A DNA stretch of 27,134 nucleotides from CAXYVC01 sp964292295 (lineage in GTDB: Bacteria; Acidobacteriota; Holophagae; Holophagales; Holophagaceae), in contig CAXYVC010000024.1 in NCBI GenBank assembly GCA_964292295.1, positions 1-27,134 on the forward strand, read 5' to 3'. The position numbers were made by a program, and so were the translations under genes. Each line of letters starts with the position of its first letter. The first letter of the stretch is position 1. Shown here one piece after another: positions 6,540 through 15,617 of this stretch. The notes under the pieces are model-generated. The model searched no databases. It had not been told where the DNA came from and saw only the letters and a list, made by a program, of their open reading frames with translations.

Positions 6540-6797
6540 GCCCCAGGATGCCCCGGCGCGCGGGGGCGAGGGAAGCCCCAGAGGCGCACCGTTTTTGCCA
6601 AGCCGCCGGAAGACGGCGCGGGAACGTATTGAAGTCAGCCCAGGACCGGACGGACCAAGGCGTGACATTTCGATCCAGGTCTCCGGAGCTCCTGGGTAGT
6701 CTAGAGGGTCCACAGCCTGGAGCCCCGCGGGGCCGCGCCTTTCCTTCAACCCATGCCGTCCCACCTGCCTGCGACGGCTTCTTCACGGCGGAACGCC
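6540..6797. other. Divergent intergenic region
   Basis: These 258 bases separate the divergent hypothetical and MFS genes and should hold promoters for both. I see an interrupted inverted repeat CCAGG...CCTGG around 6674-6694 with the palindrome CTCCGGAG inside, and a moderately AT-rich patch GTTTTTGCCAAG near 6590. I could not identify a convincing -35/-10 pair on either strand. Confidence 0.4.
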
Positions 6798-8207
6798 ATG
6801 GTCGAACAGATCCGAGAATCCCTGCGCGAGTCCAAAGCAATGCGCTGGACCGCGCTCATGCTCGTCGCCTTCAGCATGCTGGCGGGCTACTACGTCGTGG
6901 ACATGATCGCCCCCCTGCAGGAGCTGGTGCAGACCCAGCTCCACTGGACGCCCGGCAACTACGGCTTCTTCTCCGGCTCCGAGTACTGGCTGAACATGGC
7001 CGGCTTCCTGCTCATCTCCGGCATCATCCTGGACAAGCTGGGCATCCGCTTCACGGGCCTCACCGCCGCGGCGGTCATGGTCCTGGGCGCCAGCGTGAAG
7101 ATGTACGGCCTGAGCGAGACCTTCAACGCCGGCGGCCCCGGCCACGCCTTCTTCAACTCCTTCCTCACCTCCATGCCCGCCTCCACCAAGCTGGCGGCGC
7201 TGGGCTACGCGATCTTCGGCATCGGCGTGGAGATGCTCGGCATCACCGTGTCCAAGGCCATCGTGAAGTGGTTCAAGGGCAAGGAACTGGCCCTCGCCAT
7301 GGGCATGGAGATGGCCACGGCCCGCCTGGGCGCCTCCATCGCCTTCTTCTTCTCCGCCCCCATGGCCGGCCTGAAGGAGGGCGTGCCCCAGGGCCACCTG
7401 ATGCGGCCCGTGATGTTCGGCGTGGCGCTGCTCTGCATCGGCTTCATGACCTTCCTCAGCTACACCTTCCTGGACAAGAAGCTGGACGCCCAGGAGGGCG
7501 CGGGCGAGGCCGGCAGCAGCGAAGAGGAGGCCTTCCGCTTCAGCGACCTGGGCAAGATCCTCAGCAACAAGGGTTTCTGGCTCGTCAGCCTGCTCTGCGT
7601 GCTCTTCTATTCCGGCGTCTTTCCCTTCCTGAAATACGCCGTGAACATGATGCAGAGCAAGCTCGGCATCAGCGCCAGCGCCGGCGGCATGATCGCGGGC
7701 CTGCTGCCCGTGGGCACCATCATCCTGACGCCCATCCTCGGCAACTACCTGGACACCAAGGGGAAGGGCGCCTCCATGATGATCCTGGGCGCGGGCCTCA
7801 TGACCCTGGCCCACCTCACCTTCGCCCTGGCGCCCCTGAGCGTGCCCCTGGCCGTGGCCGCCATCGTGGTGCTGGGCGTGGCCTTCTCCCTGGTGCCCGC
7901 CTCCATGTGGCCCTCCATCCCCAAGATCGTGGAGGAGCGCTACCTGGGTTCCGCCTACGGCCTCGTGTTCCTCATCCAGAACTGGGGCCTGGGCATCTTC
8001 CCCGGCCTGGTGGGCCTCGTGCTGGAGAAGGTGAACCCCGGCGTCACCGCGAAGATCGCCGCCGGCGACACCACCGCCGTCTACAACTACACGAAGCCCA
8101 TGCTGGTCTTCGTGGCCCTGGGCCTTTCCGCCATCGTCCTGGGCTTCCTCCTCCTCAAGGAGGACAAGGCCAAGGGCTACGGGCTGGAGCAGCCCAACAA
8201 GCACTGA
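6798..8207 (+). CDS. MFS transporter
   Basis: This 469-aa integral membrane protein has the layout of the major facilitator superfamily: two sets of about six hydrophobic helices with a central cytoplasmic loop (residues about 225-255, rich in Glu/Ser/Gly). The GxLxDrxGxR-type loop 2-3 motif appears as SGIILDKLGIRFTG. There are additional charged loops around YLDTKGKG in the second half. I chose ATG 6798 because MVEQIRESLRESKAMRW forms a plausible short cytoplasmic N-terminus; ATG 6753 is also in frame. The substrate cannot be deduced. It resembles organic-anion and sugar-phosphate type MFS members, but no substrate-specific residue is known to me. It stands alone, divergent from the hypothetical gene and convergent with recQ. 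Confidence 0.87.
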   Translation: MVEQIRESLRESKAMRWTALMLVAFSMLAGYYVVDMIAPLQELVQTQLHWTPGNYGFFSGSEYWLNMAGFLLISGIILDKLGIRFTGLTAAAVMVLGASVKMYGLSETFNAGGPGHAFFNSFLTSMPASTKLAALGYAIFGIGVEMLGITVSKAIVKWFKGKELALAMGMEMATARLGASIAFFFSAPMAGLKEGVPQGHLMRPVMFGVALLCIGFMTFLSYTFLDKKLDAQEGAGEAGSSEEEAFRFSDLGKILSNKGFWLVSLLCVLFYSGVFPFLKYAVNMMQSKLGISASAGGMIAGLLPVGTIILTPILGNYLDTKGKGASMMILGAGLMTLAHLTFALAPLSVPLAVAAIVVLGVAFSLVPASMWPSIPKIVEERYLGSAYGLVFLIQNWGLGIFPGLVGLVLEKVNPGVTAKIAAGDTTAVYNYTKPMLVFVALGLSAIVLGFLLLKEDKAKGYGLEQPNKH

Positions 8208-8231
8208 GCCCCGCACACGCCCAAGGACGCC

Positions 8232-8252
8232 GGCCCCCCGGGCCCGCGTTTT
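8232..8252 (+). terminator. Weak candidate terminator between MFS gene and recQ
   Basis: GGCCC (8232-8236) can pair with GGGCC (8240-8244) around a CCC loop, followed by CCGCG and TTTT. The stem is short and the stretch lies in the 56-base gap between convergent genes, where a terminator is expected. Confidence 0.35.
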
Positions 8253-8263
8253 CCGTACCGGGC

Positions 8264-9925
8264 TCAGGCCTCGCGCAGCAGGCCCAGGAAGGCCTTCCCG
8301 TACAGCTCCATCTTCCGGAGCCCCACGCCGCTCAGGGCGAGGAAGTGCTCCTCGGTGCGGGGGCGGAAGCGCACCATGGCCCGCAGCGTGGCGTCGGTGA
8401 AGACGACGTAGGGCGGCACGCCCCGGGCGTCGGCCAGCGTCTTGCGGAGGGTGCGCAGCTGATGGAAGAGCGCCTCCTCCGCGTCGTCGGGCAGGGCCTC
8501 CGCCTGGGGCAGCGCCGCGCCCTTCAGGCGGACCGCCTTCGCGCGCCGGGGCGCCTCGGCCAGCACGTCCCGGCCGGAGCAGACATCGCAGCTCGCGCCG
8601 CAGGCCTCGATGGCCTCGCCGAAGTGCCGGGCCAGCGCCCGATGGCGACAGGCCTGCCCTTCGGCAAAGGCGAACATGGCGCGGATCTGGGCGCGCTGCT
8701 GGGCGGCCAGATCCCCGTCCAGATCCTCCGTGAAGCGGTCCAGGCTCATGACGTCGGCCCAGGCATAGAAGAGCACGCAGTCGGCGGGCTCGCCGTCGCG
8801 GCCCGCGCGGCCCACCTCCTGGGCGTAGCCCTCCACGCTCTTGGGCATGTCCCGGTGGATGACGTAGCGCACGTCGCTCTTGTCGATGCCCATGCCGAAG
8901 GCCAGGGTGGCCACCACCACGTCCACGTCGTCCTTCCGGAAGGCCTCCTGCACCGCCTCCCGCTCGGCCGCCTCCAGGCCCGCGTGGTAGGCCTTCGCGC
9001 GCACGCCATCCCGCGCGAGCAGCGCCGCGGTGGACTCGGTGGCCTTGCGGCTGAGGCAGTACACGATGCCGCTCTCGCCGGGTCGGGCGGCCACGAGGCG
9101 CCGGATGGCCTCGCCCACGGGCGGCCCCTCGCCGCCCTTCCGCACCGCGCTGAGGCGCAGGTTGGGCCGAAAGAAGCTGCCCCGGAAGCGGAAGGGTTCC
9201 TGCATGCCCAGCTGGGCCACGATGTCCTGGGCCACGCCCTCCGTGGCCGTAGCGGTGAGCGCCAGCACCGGCAGGCCCCTGAAGCGGGCCTTCAGGCCCG
9301 CGAGGTTGCGGTAGCTGGGGCGGAAGTCGTGGCCCCACTGGCTGATGCAGTGGGCCTCGTCCACCGCGAGCAGGCGCAGGTCCACCCGTTCCAGCAGCTC
9401 CGCCAGGTACGCGTCCAGGCCCTCCGGGGCGGCGTACACCAGCTCATAGTCCCCGGCCTGCAGGCGGCGCAGGCGCTCCCGGCGCGCAGCGGCGTCCAGG
9501 CTGGAGTTCAGGAAGGTGGCGCGGAGTCCGGCCTCTTCCAGAGCGTCCACCTGGTCCTTCATGAGGGCGATGAGGGGCGACACCACCAGGGTGGTGCCCC
9601 CCAGCACCCGGGCCGGCAGCTGGTAGAGCAGGCTCTTGCCGCCCCCGGTGGGCAGCACCGCCAGGGCGTCCCGGCCCGCCAGCACCGCGCGGATCACCGC
9701 CTCCTGGCCCGGGCGGAAGGCGGAGAAGCCGAAGGCCTCCTTCAGCGCCCGGCGCAGCTTCAGGCCCTCGGAGAGCAGGCGCAGGCGGGCCACCGCCCCC
9801 GGGTCGAAGCCCGCGCGCCCCGCCCGGAAGCGCGTCCGCAGGGCCTCCAGCCCCGCCTCCACCGCCGGCCAGTCCCCCGCCTCCAGGCAGCCCTCCAGGA
9901 CCGCGATCTCCTCCGCCAGCGCCAT
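8264..9925 (-). CDS. recQ: RecQ-family ATP-dependent DNA helicase
   Basis: This 553-aa superfamily 2 helicase unwinds DNA during repair and recombination. It has an N-terminal extension of about 65 residues, then the helicase core: FRPGQEAVIRAVL (motif 0), LPTGGGKSLLYQLPA (Walker A, about residue 95), DEAHCISQWGHDFRP (motif II and the RecQ loop, about 195), LTATAT (motif III) and YAQEVGRAGRDG (motif VI, about 365). The zinc site has four Cys (ACRHR... CGASCDVC, about 425-450). The C-terminus (about 480-553) is an HRDC domain. Between zinc site and HRDC there are only about 35 residues, so the winged-helix RQC domain of E. coli RecQ appears to be missing. It is transcribed divergently from mfd with a 50-base gap. 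Confidence 0.93.
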   Translation of the reverse strand: MALAEEIAVLEGCLEAGDWPAVEAGLEALRTRFRAGRAGFDPGAVARLRLLSEGLKLRRALKEAFGFSAFRPGQEAVIRAVLAGRDALAVLPTGGGKSLLYQLPARVLGGTTLVVSPLIALMKDQVDALEEAGLRATFLNSSLDAAARRERLRRLQAGDYELVYAAPEGLDAYLAELLERVDLRLLAVDEAHCISQWGHDFRPSYRNLAGLKARFRGLPVLALTATATEGVAQDIVAQLGMQEPFRFRGSFFRPNLRLSAVRKGGEGPPVGEAIRRLVAARPGESGIVYCLSRKATESTAALLARDGVRAKAYHAGLEAAEREAVQEAFRKDDVDVVVATLAFGMGIDKSDVRYVIHRDMPKSVEGYAQEVGRAGRDGEPADCVLFYAWADVMSLDRFTEDLDGDLAAQQRAQIRAMFAFAEGQACRHRALARHFGEAIEACGASCDVCSGRDVLAEAPRRAKAVRLKGAALPQAEALPDDAEEALFHQLRTLRKTLADARGVPPYVVFTDATLRAMVRFRPRTEEHFLALSGVGLRKMELYGKAFLGLLREA

Positions 9926-9933
9926 GGATCCAT

Positions 9934-9964
9934 TGTGACGTGGACGCGCCCGGCTTCCGTCACA
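9934..9964. promoter_or_regulatory. Inverted repeat in the recQ-mfd divergent promoter
   Basis: TGTGACG (9934-9940) and CGTCACA (9958-9964) are exact reverse complements 17 bases apart, filling most of the 50-base gap between the recQ and mfd start codons. It may bind a regulator shared by both repair genes or be chance. No standard LexA box is visible here. Confidence 0.35.
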
Positions 9965-9975
9965 CTGGAGCTCCT

Positions 9976-12900
9976 ATGGAGTCCCGCGATCGCGCCGCGC
10001 TGAACGACCTCCTGCGCCTCCTGGACGCACCCGCCGCCGCCCTGGCGGAGGGCGCCCGGCTGCGCTGGACCTCCGTGCCGGGCCTGGCCCTGCTGCTGGC
10101 CCGCTGGGCCACCGAGGGCGGCCGCCTGCGCCCCCTCTGGATCGACACGCCCACCGAGGCCGATGCGGAAGCCCTGGCGCGGGACCTGGCCGTGCTGCTG
10201 CCCGAGGCGCGGGTGGCCCACTTCCCCGGCATGGCCCCCTACGCGGGCGGCGAGAGCAGCCCGCCGGGGCTGGTGCTGAAGGAGCGCCTCGCCACCCTCG
10301 TGGGCCTGCTGGAGCCCCGCGCCCAGGTGCCCGTGCCCGGCCCCCTGCCCGCCGGCGAGCAGCTGCCGCACCCGAGCCTCTTCCAGAAGCGCGCGCTGCA
10401 GCTCCACCAGGGCGCCGAGGTGCCCCGGGAACTGCTGCTGGAGACCCTGGTGGACCTGGGCTACCGCCGCACCGAGCAGGCCGGGGAGCCCGGGGAGTTC
10501 AGCGCCCGCGGCCTCGTGGTGGACCTGTGGCCCGACCACCTGGAGAGCCCGCTGCGCCTGGAGTTCTTCGGCGACGAGCTGGAGCGCCTGGCGCCCTTCG
10601 ATCCCGACACCCAGCGGCGCACCGGAGAGATGCTGGAGGCCCTCACGCTCTACCCGCGCACCGAGGGCGACCGGCGCCCGGAGGCCCTGATGGCCGCGGT
10701 GGAATCCCGCGCCCACCTCACCCCCGAGCCCGCCGACGACCTGGAGTTCCGCCGCACGCGGCTGAAGACCCACGGCCACTTCCCCGGCGAGGAGCTCTTC
10801 TTCCCCCTGCTGTCCTACCCCAAGGGGCAGCTCGCCCACGGGGTGGCGCCCTGCCTGCGCCTGAAGCTGGAGGATGCCTGGGCCGACGCCGTCCGCGAGC
10901 GCGAGCGCGCGCGCATCGAGGAGGGCCTGGCCGTGCTGCGCCGGGGCGGCGTGGTGTGCCCCGCCTTCGAGGACCGCTTCCTGGCCTCGGACCCGAGCCG
11001 CACCACCCTGCTGCTCACCGAGTGGCAGAGCGAGGCCAGCGTGCCCCTCCAGGCCCAGCCCCCCCGGGAGTTCCAGGGGCGCCTGGGCGAGCTGGGCGAG
11101 CACCTGAAGGAACTGGCGCTTTCGGGGCACCGGGTCTTCCTGGCGGGCTCCACCTCGGGCATGCGCGACCGCCTGGACGAGGTGCTCCGGGACTACGAGC
11201 TGCCAAAGGCCGAAGGCACCCAGGCGGGCTGCCGCAGCCTGCACCTGGCCCTCACCGGGGGCGTGTTCCTGAAGGAGCCGAAGCTCCTGGTGCTCACGGA
11301 GCGCGAGGTCTTCGGGCGCCGCGCCGTGCAGGCCAAGCCGAGCAAGAGCCGCGCCGCGGCCTTCATGAGCGACCTGCGCGACCTGAAGCCCGGCGACCGG
11401 GTGGTGCACCTGGACCACGGCATCGGCGAGTTCACGGGCTTCCACACCCTCCACGTGGGCGGCGAGGAGCAGGACGTGCTCACGCTGCGCTACGCCGACG
11501 GTGGCCAGCTCAACGTGAGCCTGGACCGGGCCGACCTCCTGCAGCGCTACGTGGCGCCGGACGGCGCGCTGCCGCCCCTGGACAAGCTGGGCGGGGCCTC
11601 CTGGGTGAAGGTGAAGCGCAAGGCCAAGAAGGCCATCCGCGACATGGCGGAGGAACTGCTGAAGCTGTACGCCAAGCGCAAGCTGGAGAAGGGCCACCGC
11701 TTCGCCGAGGACGGCCCCGAGATGGCCGCCTTCGACGCCAGCTTCCCCTTCGAGCCCACGCCGGACCAGGTGGAGGCCATCGCCGCCGTGAAGGCGGACC
11801 TGGAATCGGAGCGCCCCATGGACCGCCTGCTCTGCGGGGACGTGGGCTTCGGCAAGACCGAGGTGGCCATGCGCGCCGCCGCCAAGGCCGCCCTGGACGG
11901 CAAGCAGGTGGCGGTGCTCTGCCCCACCACCGTGCTCTGCTTCCAGCACGCCCGCACCTTCCGGGAGCGCTTCGCCGGCTTCCCCGTGCGCGTGGAGATG
12001 CTCAACCGCTTCGTGGACGCCAAGGAGGCCAAGCGCATCCACGAGGAGGTGGAGCGCGGCACCGTGGAGATCGTGGTGGGAACCCACCAGATCCTCGGCG
12101 CCAAGCTGCGCTGGCACGACCTGGGCCTCGTCGTCATCGACGAGGAGCAGCGCTTCGGCGTGGCCCACAAGGAGAAGCTCAAGAAGCTGCGCGCCAACCT
12201 CGACGTGCTGGCCATGAGCGCCACGCCCATCCCGCGCACGCTCCACATGAGCCTCACGGGGCTCCGCGAGATCAGCCTCATCGAGACGCCCCCCAAGAAC
12301 CGCCTGGCCATCGAGACGGTGGTCGCGCCCTGGTCCGACGAGCTGGTGGCCACCGCGATCCAGTTCGAGCTGCGGCGCGGCGGCCAGGTGTACGTGGTGC
12401 ACAACCGCGTGGAGAGCATCGACAGCATCTCCGCGCGGGTGCGCGAGCTGGTGCCGGACGCCCGCGTGGCCGTGGCCCACGGGCAGATGACCGAGGCCGC
12501 CCTGGAGCACGCCATGCTGGGCTTCATGGAGGGCCGGGTGGACGTGCTCGTGGCCACCACCATCGTGGAGAACGGCCTGGACGTTCCCAACGCCAACACG
12601 CTGATCGTGCACCGGGCGGACGCCTTCGGCCTCAGCCAGCTCTACCAGCTGCGCGGCCGCGTGGGGCGCAGCGACGTGCCCGCCTACGCCTACCTGCTGA
12701 TCCCCGGCAAGGGCGAGATCAGCGAGGACGCCCGCAAGCGCCTGCAGGCCCTCGAGGATTTCAGCGAGCTGGGATCGGGCTTCCGGGTGGCGGCCATGGA
12801 CCTGGAGATCCGCGGCGCGGGCAACCTGCTGGGGGGCGAGCAGTCGGGCCAGATCCACGACATCGGCTTCGAGCTGTACCTGAAGCTGCTGGAGGAGACC

Positions 12901-13377
12901 CTGCAGGAACTCCAGGGCCAGCCCAGCGGCACCTTCGAGGTGAAGCTCGCCTTCGGGGGCAGCCCGCAGCTGGGACGGCGATGGATCGACCAGGCCAGCG
13001 AGCGCCTGGTCGCCTACAAGCGCGCCTCGCGCCTGCGCACGGAGCGGGAGCTGGAGCTCTACCGCCTGGAACTGGAGGACCGCTTCGGCCCCTCCCCCGA
13101 GGAGGACGCGGAGAGCCCGCGCTTCTTCGAACTCCTCAAGGTGCGCATGGCCGCCCAGGCCCTCGCCGTGAGCGAGGCGGGCCTGGACAAGGGCCGCCTG
13201 AGGCTGCGCGTGAGCCCCCAGACGCCCCTGGACCCCGGCAAGCTGCTGGACTGGGTGCGCGCCCGCAAGGACGCCCAGCTCACGCCCGACGGCTGCGTCC
13301 TGCTGCCCGCCGTTCCCGGCGACCTGGCGCCCCTGCGCCAGGCCCAGGAGATCCTCGCCGCCTGGGCCGCGCTGTAG
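9976..13377 (+). CDS. mfd: Transcription-repair coupling factor Mfd
   Basis: This 1133-aa protein matches the usual Mfd length of about 1150. Mfd removes RNA polymerase stalled at DNA damage and recruits UvrA for nucleotide excision repair. The N-terminal UvrB-like region includes a PGMAPYAGGESSP-type segment near residue 85. The CarD-like RNA-polymerase-interacting domain is at about 465-540 (DLKPGDRVVHLDHGIGEFTG). The helicase motor follows: GDVGFGKTEVAM (Walker A, about 620), DEEQRFGV (motif II, about 721), MSATPIPRTLHMS (motif III) and QLYQLRGRVGRS (motif VI, about 890). Next comes the translocation-in-RecG motif region, and a TRCF C-terminal domain from about 985. I chose ATG 9976 because GGAG lies five bases upstream; the frame stays open further upstream. 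Confidence 0.97.
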   Translation: MESRDRAALNDLLRLLDAPAAALAEGARLRWTSVPGLALLLARWATEGGRLRPLWIDTPTEADAEALARDLAVLLPEARVAHFPGMAPYAGGESSPPGLVLKERLATLVGLLEPRAQVPVPGPLPAGEQLPHPSLFQKRALQLHQGAEVPRELLLETLVDLGYRRTEQAGEPGEFSARGLVVDLWPDHLESPLRLEFFGDELERLAPFDPDTQRRTGEMLEALTLYPRTEGDRRPEALMAAVESRAHLTPEPADDLEFRRTRLKTHGHFPGEELFFPLLSYPKGQLAHGVAPCLRLKLEDAWADAVRERERARIEEGLAVLRRGGVVCPAFEDRFLASDPSRTTLLLTEWQSEASVPLQAQPPREFQGRLGELGEHLKELALSGHRVFLAGSTSGMRDRLDEVLRDYELPKAEGTQAGCRSLHLALTGGVFLKEPKLLVLTEREVFGRRAVQAKPSKSRAAAFMSDLRDLKPGDRVVHLDHGIGEFTGFHTLHVGGEEQDVLTLRYADGGQLNVSLDRADLLQRYVAPDGALPPLDKLGGASWVKVKRKAKKAIRDMAEELLKLYAKRKLEKGHRFAEDGPEMAAFDASFPFEPTPDQVEAIAAVKADLESERPMDRLLCGDVGFGKTEVAMRAAAKAALDGKQVAVLCPTTVLCFQHARTFRERFAGFPVRVEMLNRFVDAKEAKRIHEEVERGTVEIVVGTHQILGAKLRWHDLGLVVIDEEQRFGVAHKEKLKKLRANLDVLAMSATPIPRTLHMSLTGLREISLIETPPKNRLAIETVVAPWSDELVATAIQFELRRGGQVYVVHNRVESIDSISARVRELVPDARVAVAHGQMTEAALEHAMLGFMEGRVDVLVATTIVENGLDVPNANTLIVHRADAFGLSQLYQLRGRVGRSDVPAYAYLLIPGKGEISEDARKRLQALEDFSELGSGFRVAAMDLEIRGAGNLLGGEQSGQIHDIGFELYLKLLEETLQELQGQPSGTFEVKLAFGGSPQLGRRWIDQASERLVAYKRASRLRTERELELYRLELEDRFGPSPEEDAESPRFFELLKVRMAAQALAVSEAGLDKGRLRLRVSPQTPLDPGKLLDWVRARKDAQLTPDGCVLLPAVPGDLAPLRQAQEILAAWAAL

Positions 13378-13380
13378 GCC

Positions 13381-14451
13381 TCAGTCCGGAAGGCGGTACA
13401 CCACGGCGTTGATGTTCATGCCCGCCCCCACGGAAGCGAAGACCACCGTATCGCCGGGGCGGAGGGCGTGCCCCTCGAGCTCTCCCTTGCGGAGGAGGTC
13501 CAGCAGGGTGGGGATCGTGGCCACCGAGCTGTTCCCCAGCCAGGAGATCGTCATGGGCATCACGCCCTCCGGCGGCGCCCCCAGCCCAGCCTGGCGGTAG
13601 AGGGCCTCGAGGATGGCCTCGTCCATCTTCCCGTTCGCCTGGTGGATGAGCACCTTCGCCACGTCCCGGAGGGGCACGCCGGCCTGGTCCAGGCAGCCCT
13701 GGATGGCCGCGGCCACGTGGCCGAGGGCGTATTTGTAGAGCTTGCGCCCCTCCATCTTCAGGAAGAGGGCATCGAGGAAGGCGCCCTCCTTGTACGAGGG
13801 CCCCATGAGCAGCATCCGGCCGTGCTCGTAGGTATCCGAGCGCACCGCGTGGGCCAGCAGGCCCGCAGGCGTCTCGCGCGCCTCGAGCAGGGTGGCGCCC
13901 GCCCCGTCCGCGTAGATCAGGCTGTCCCGATCGTGGGGATCGGAGATCCGCGAGAGGGTGTCGGCGCCGATGACGAGCGCCCGCCGCACGTCCCCGCAGC
14001 GGATCATGCCGTCCGCCAGGATCACGCCCTGCAGCCAGCCCGGGCACCCGAAGACCACGTCCATGGCCACCGTGCGAGGGTTCCGGATGCGCAGCCGATG
14101 CTTCACGCGGGAGGCGAGGGAGGGCACGAAATCCGAATGGCGGGTGCCGTGGGCTACGTCTCCGAAGTTGTGGGCCACGAGAAGGCAGTCCAGGGACTCC
14201 GGGTCCGTGCCCGAGGAGGCCAGCGCGTCCTCCGCCGCCAGGAAGGCCATGTCGGAGGTCACGAGCTCCGGGGGCGCGTAGCGCCGCTCCCGGATGCCCG
14301 TGATGGCCTCGAACTGCTCCAGGATCGTCTCGTTGGGCTTGTCCAGCGGCTGGTGGTCGGGGCCGTGGAAGCGGTGCTCCAGGAAGGCCGCGTTCGGCAC
14401 CACGACGGAAGGAATGTAGCGCCCGGTGCCAGTGATGACGGTGTGGTGCAT
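13381..14451 (-). CDS. FabH-like 3-oxoacyl-ACP synthase III family protein
   Basis: This 356-aa thiolase-fold condensing enzyme keeps the Cys-His-Asn triad of FabH: Cys in VFGCPGWLQG, His in LIHQANGKM and Asn in LGNSSVATIP. FabH enzymes condense an acyl-CoA with malonyl-ACP to start fatty acid synthesis; relatives act in polyketide or hydrocarbon synthesis. It is somewhat longer than typical FabH (about 320 aa), with an insertion near residues 20-50. I chose ATG 14451, which has a G-rich site (GGGGGGC) just upstream; the frame remains open to 14529. It lies downstream of the butyrate operon, separated by a hairpin, so it probably has its own promoter. No acyl carrier protein or malonyltransferase gene is near, so its exact role is open. 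Confidence 0.85.
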   Translation of the reverse strand: MHHTVITGTGRYIPSVVVPNAAFLEHRFHGPDHQPLDKPNETILEQFEAITGIRERRYAPPELVTSDMAFLAAEDALASSGTDPESLDCLLVAHNFGDVAHGTRHSDFVPSLASRVKHRLRIRNPRTVAMDVVFGCPGWLQGVILADGMIRCGDVRRALVIGADTLSRISDPHDRDSLIYADGAGATLLEARETPAGLLAHAVRSDTYEHGRMLLMGPSYKEGAFLDALFLKMEGRKLYKYALGHVAAAIQGCLDQAGVPLRDVAKVLIHQANGKMDEAILEALYRQAGLGAPPEGVMPMTISWLGNSSVATIPTLLDLLRKGELEGHALRPGDTVVFASVGAGMNINAVVYRLPD

Positions 14452-14536
14452 CGTGCCCCCCAATGGACTGGATGTCTTGGTTCCAGCTAAGCACCAAAAG
14501 CCTTCGGGGGCGAGGCGCCACCAGCCCAAACGGGAA

Positions 14537-14566
14537 AGGCCGCGCAGGGAAGCCCCCGCGCGGCCT
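14537..14566 (-). terminator. Candidate intrinsic terminator after etfA
   Basis: AGGCCGCGC (14537-14545) and GCGCGGCCT (14558-14566) form a perfect 9-bp stem with a 12-base loop. On the minus strand the stem is followed by TTCCCGTTTGG, a short U-containing tract. It lies about 20 bases past the etfA stop and would end the crt-hbd-kal-bcd-etfBA transcript before the FabH-like gene. Confidence 0.6.
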
Positions 14567-14588
14567 CATTCCCACAGGAAACGCGGAG

Positions 14589-15602
14589 CTAGTGCTCCGT
14601 CTTCGCCTGCTTCAGCTCCTCCACCAGGGCCGGGATCAGCTTGTTCACGTCGCAGACGATGCCCAGGTCGGCGTACTCGAAGATCGGCGCATCGCGCTTC
14701 TTGTTGATGGCCACGATGAACTCCGAGTCCTCCATGCCCGCGATGTGCTGGATCATGCCGCTGATGCCGCAGGCGATGTAGAGGTCGGGCCGCACGGTCT
14801 TGCCCGTCTGGCCCACCTGGCGCTCGGCGCCCACCCAGCCGGCGTCCACGAGGGCCCGGGAGGCGGAGACCATGCCGCCCAGCTCCTCCGCGAGGCCCTT
14901 CAGCTGCTTGAAGTTCTCGGGGTTCCCCAGGCCGCGGCCGCCGGAGACCAGCACGCTGGCCTCCTCGATGCTCTTCTTCGCGGCCTTCTCGGTGACGACC
15001 TCCAGGATCTCCACGTTCAGGTCCCCGGGCTCGAGCGCGAAGTCCAGGCGGCGGATCTCGCCCGCGCGCGCCTCGTCCCGCTCCAGCTTGCGCATCACGC
15101 CGGGGCGCACGGTGGACATCTGGGGCCGGTGCTCGGGGCAGATGATGGTCGCCATGATGTTGCCGCCGAAGGCGGGGCGAGTCATCAGCAGGTTCCGGCT
15201 CCCGTCCTCGACCTCCAGGGAGGTGCAGTCGGCGGTGAGGCCCGTCTTCACCCGCGCGGAGACGCGGGGCGCCAGGTCGCGGCCGATGGTGGTGGCCCCC
15301 ACGAAGCAGATGCCCGGCTTGCAGGCTTCGATGGCGTGGACGAGGGCCTTCGTGTAGGGCTCCGTCATGTACACGCCCAGCCCGGGGTCGTCCACCAGGA
15401 GGACCGTGTCCGCGCCCTGGGCGATGAGGTCGCGCCCTTGGGCCTCCTCCAGACCGCTGCCGATCAGCACGGCGATCAGCGGCTCCTCCAGCGTGTCCGC
15501 GATGCCGCGGCCCACCCCCAGCAGTTCGTAGGCGATCTTCTGGATGGCGCCGCCCCGCTGCTCGGCAAAGACCATCACGCCCTTGTAGTCAGAAATGTTC
15601 AT
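14589..15602 (-). CDS. etfA: Electron transfer flavoprotein, alpha subunit
   Basis: This 337-aa EtfA would form with EtfB the FAD-containing partner of the acyl-CoA dehydrogenase. The C-terminal FAD-binding domain is clear: VSGGRGLG (about residue 217), SRALVDAGW, QVGQTGKTV, ACGISGMIQH and INKKRDAPIFEYAD (about 300). The N-terminal domain has the alpha/beta fold expected to pack on EtfB. It is the last gene of the operon, 15 bases after etfB. The GQTGKTV stretch and neighbouring SxR Arg are the residues that normally tune the FAD potential. Whether the complex bifurcates electrons depends mostly on EtfB (see that entry). Confidence 0.96.
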   Translation of the reverse strand: MNISDYKGVMVFAEQRGGAIQKIAYELLGVGRGIADTLEEPLIAVLIGSGLEEAQGRDLIAQGADTVLLVDDPGLGVYMTEPYTKALVHAIEACKPGICFVGATTIGRDLAPRVSARVKTGLTADCTSLEVEDGSRNLLMTRPAFGGNIMATIICPEHRPQMSTVRPGVMRKLERDEARAGEIRRLDFALEPGDLNVEILEVVTEKAAKKSIEEASVLVSGGRGLGNPENFKQLKGLAEELGGMVSASRALVDAGWVGAERQVGQTGKTVRPDLYIACGISGMIQHIAGMEDSEFIVAINKKRDAPIFEYADLGIVCDVNKLIPALVEELKQAKTEH

Positions 15603-15617
15603 GGTGTCTTCCGTGGC

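Noticed and set aside
6548..10003. Very long open frame (about 1150 codons) on the plus strand over the MFS and recQ genes
   Set aside because: It is out of frame with the MFS gene and antisense to recQ; the translation is Gln/His/Gly/Arg-rich and without family motifs, as expected for shadow frames in very GC-rich DNA.
9760..12858. Minus-strand open frame of about 1030 codons over mfd
   Set aside because: It is antisense to mfd; its only meaningful residues are unrelated His/Gly/Leu-rich sequence.
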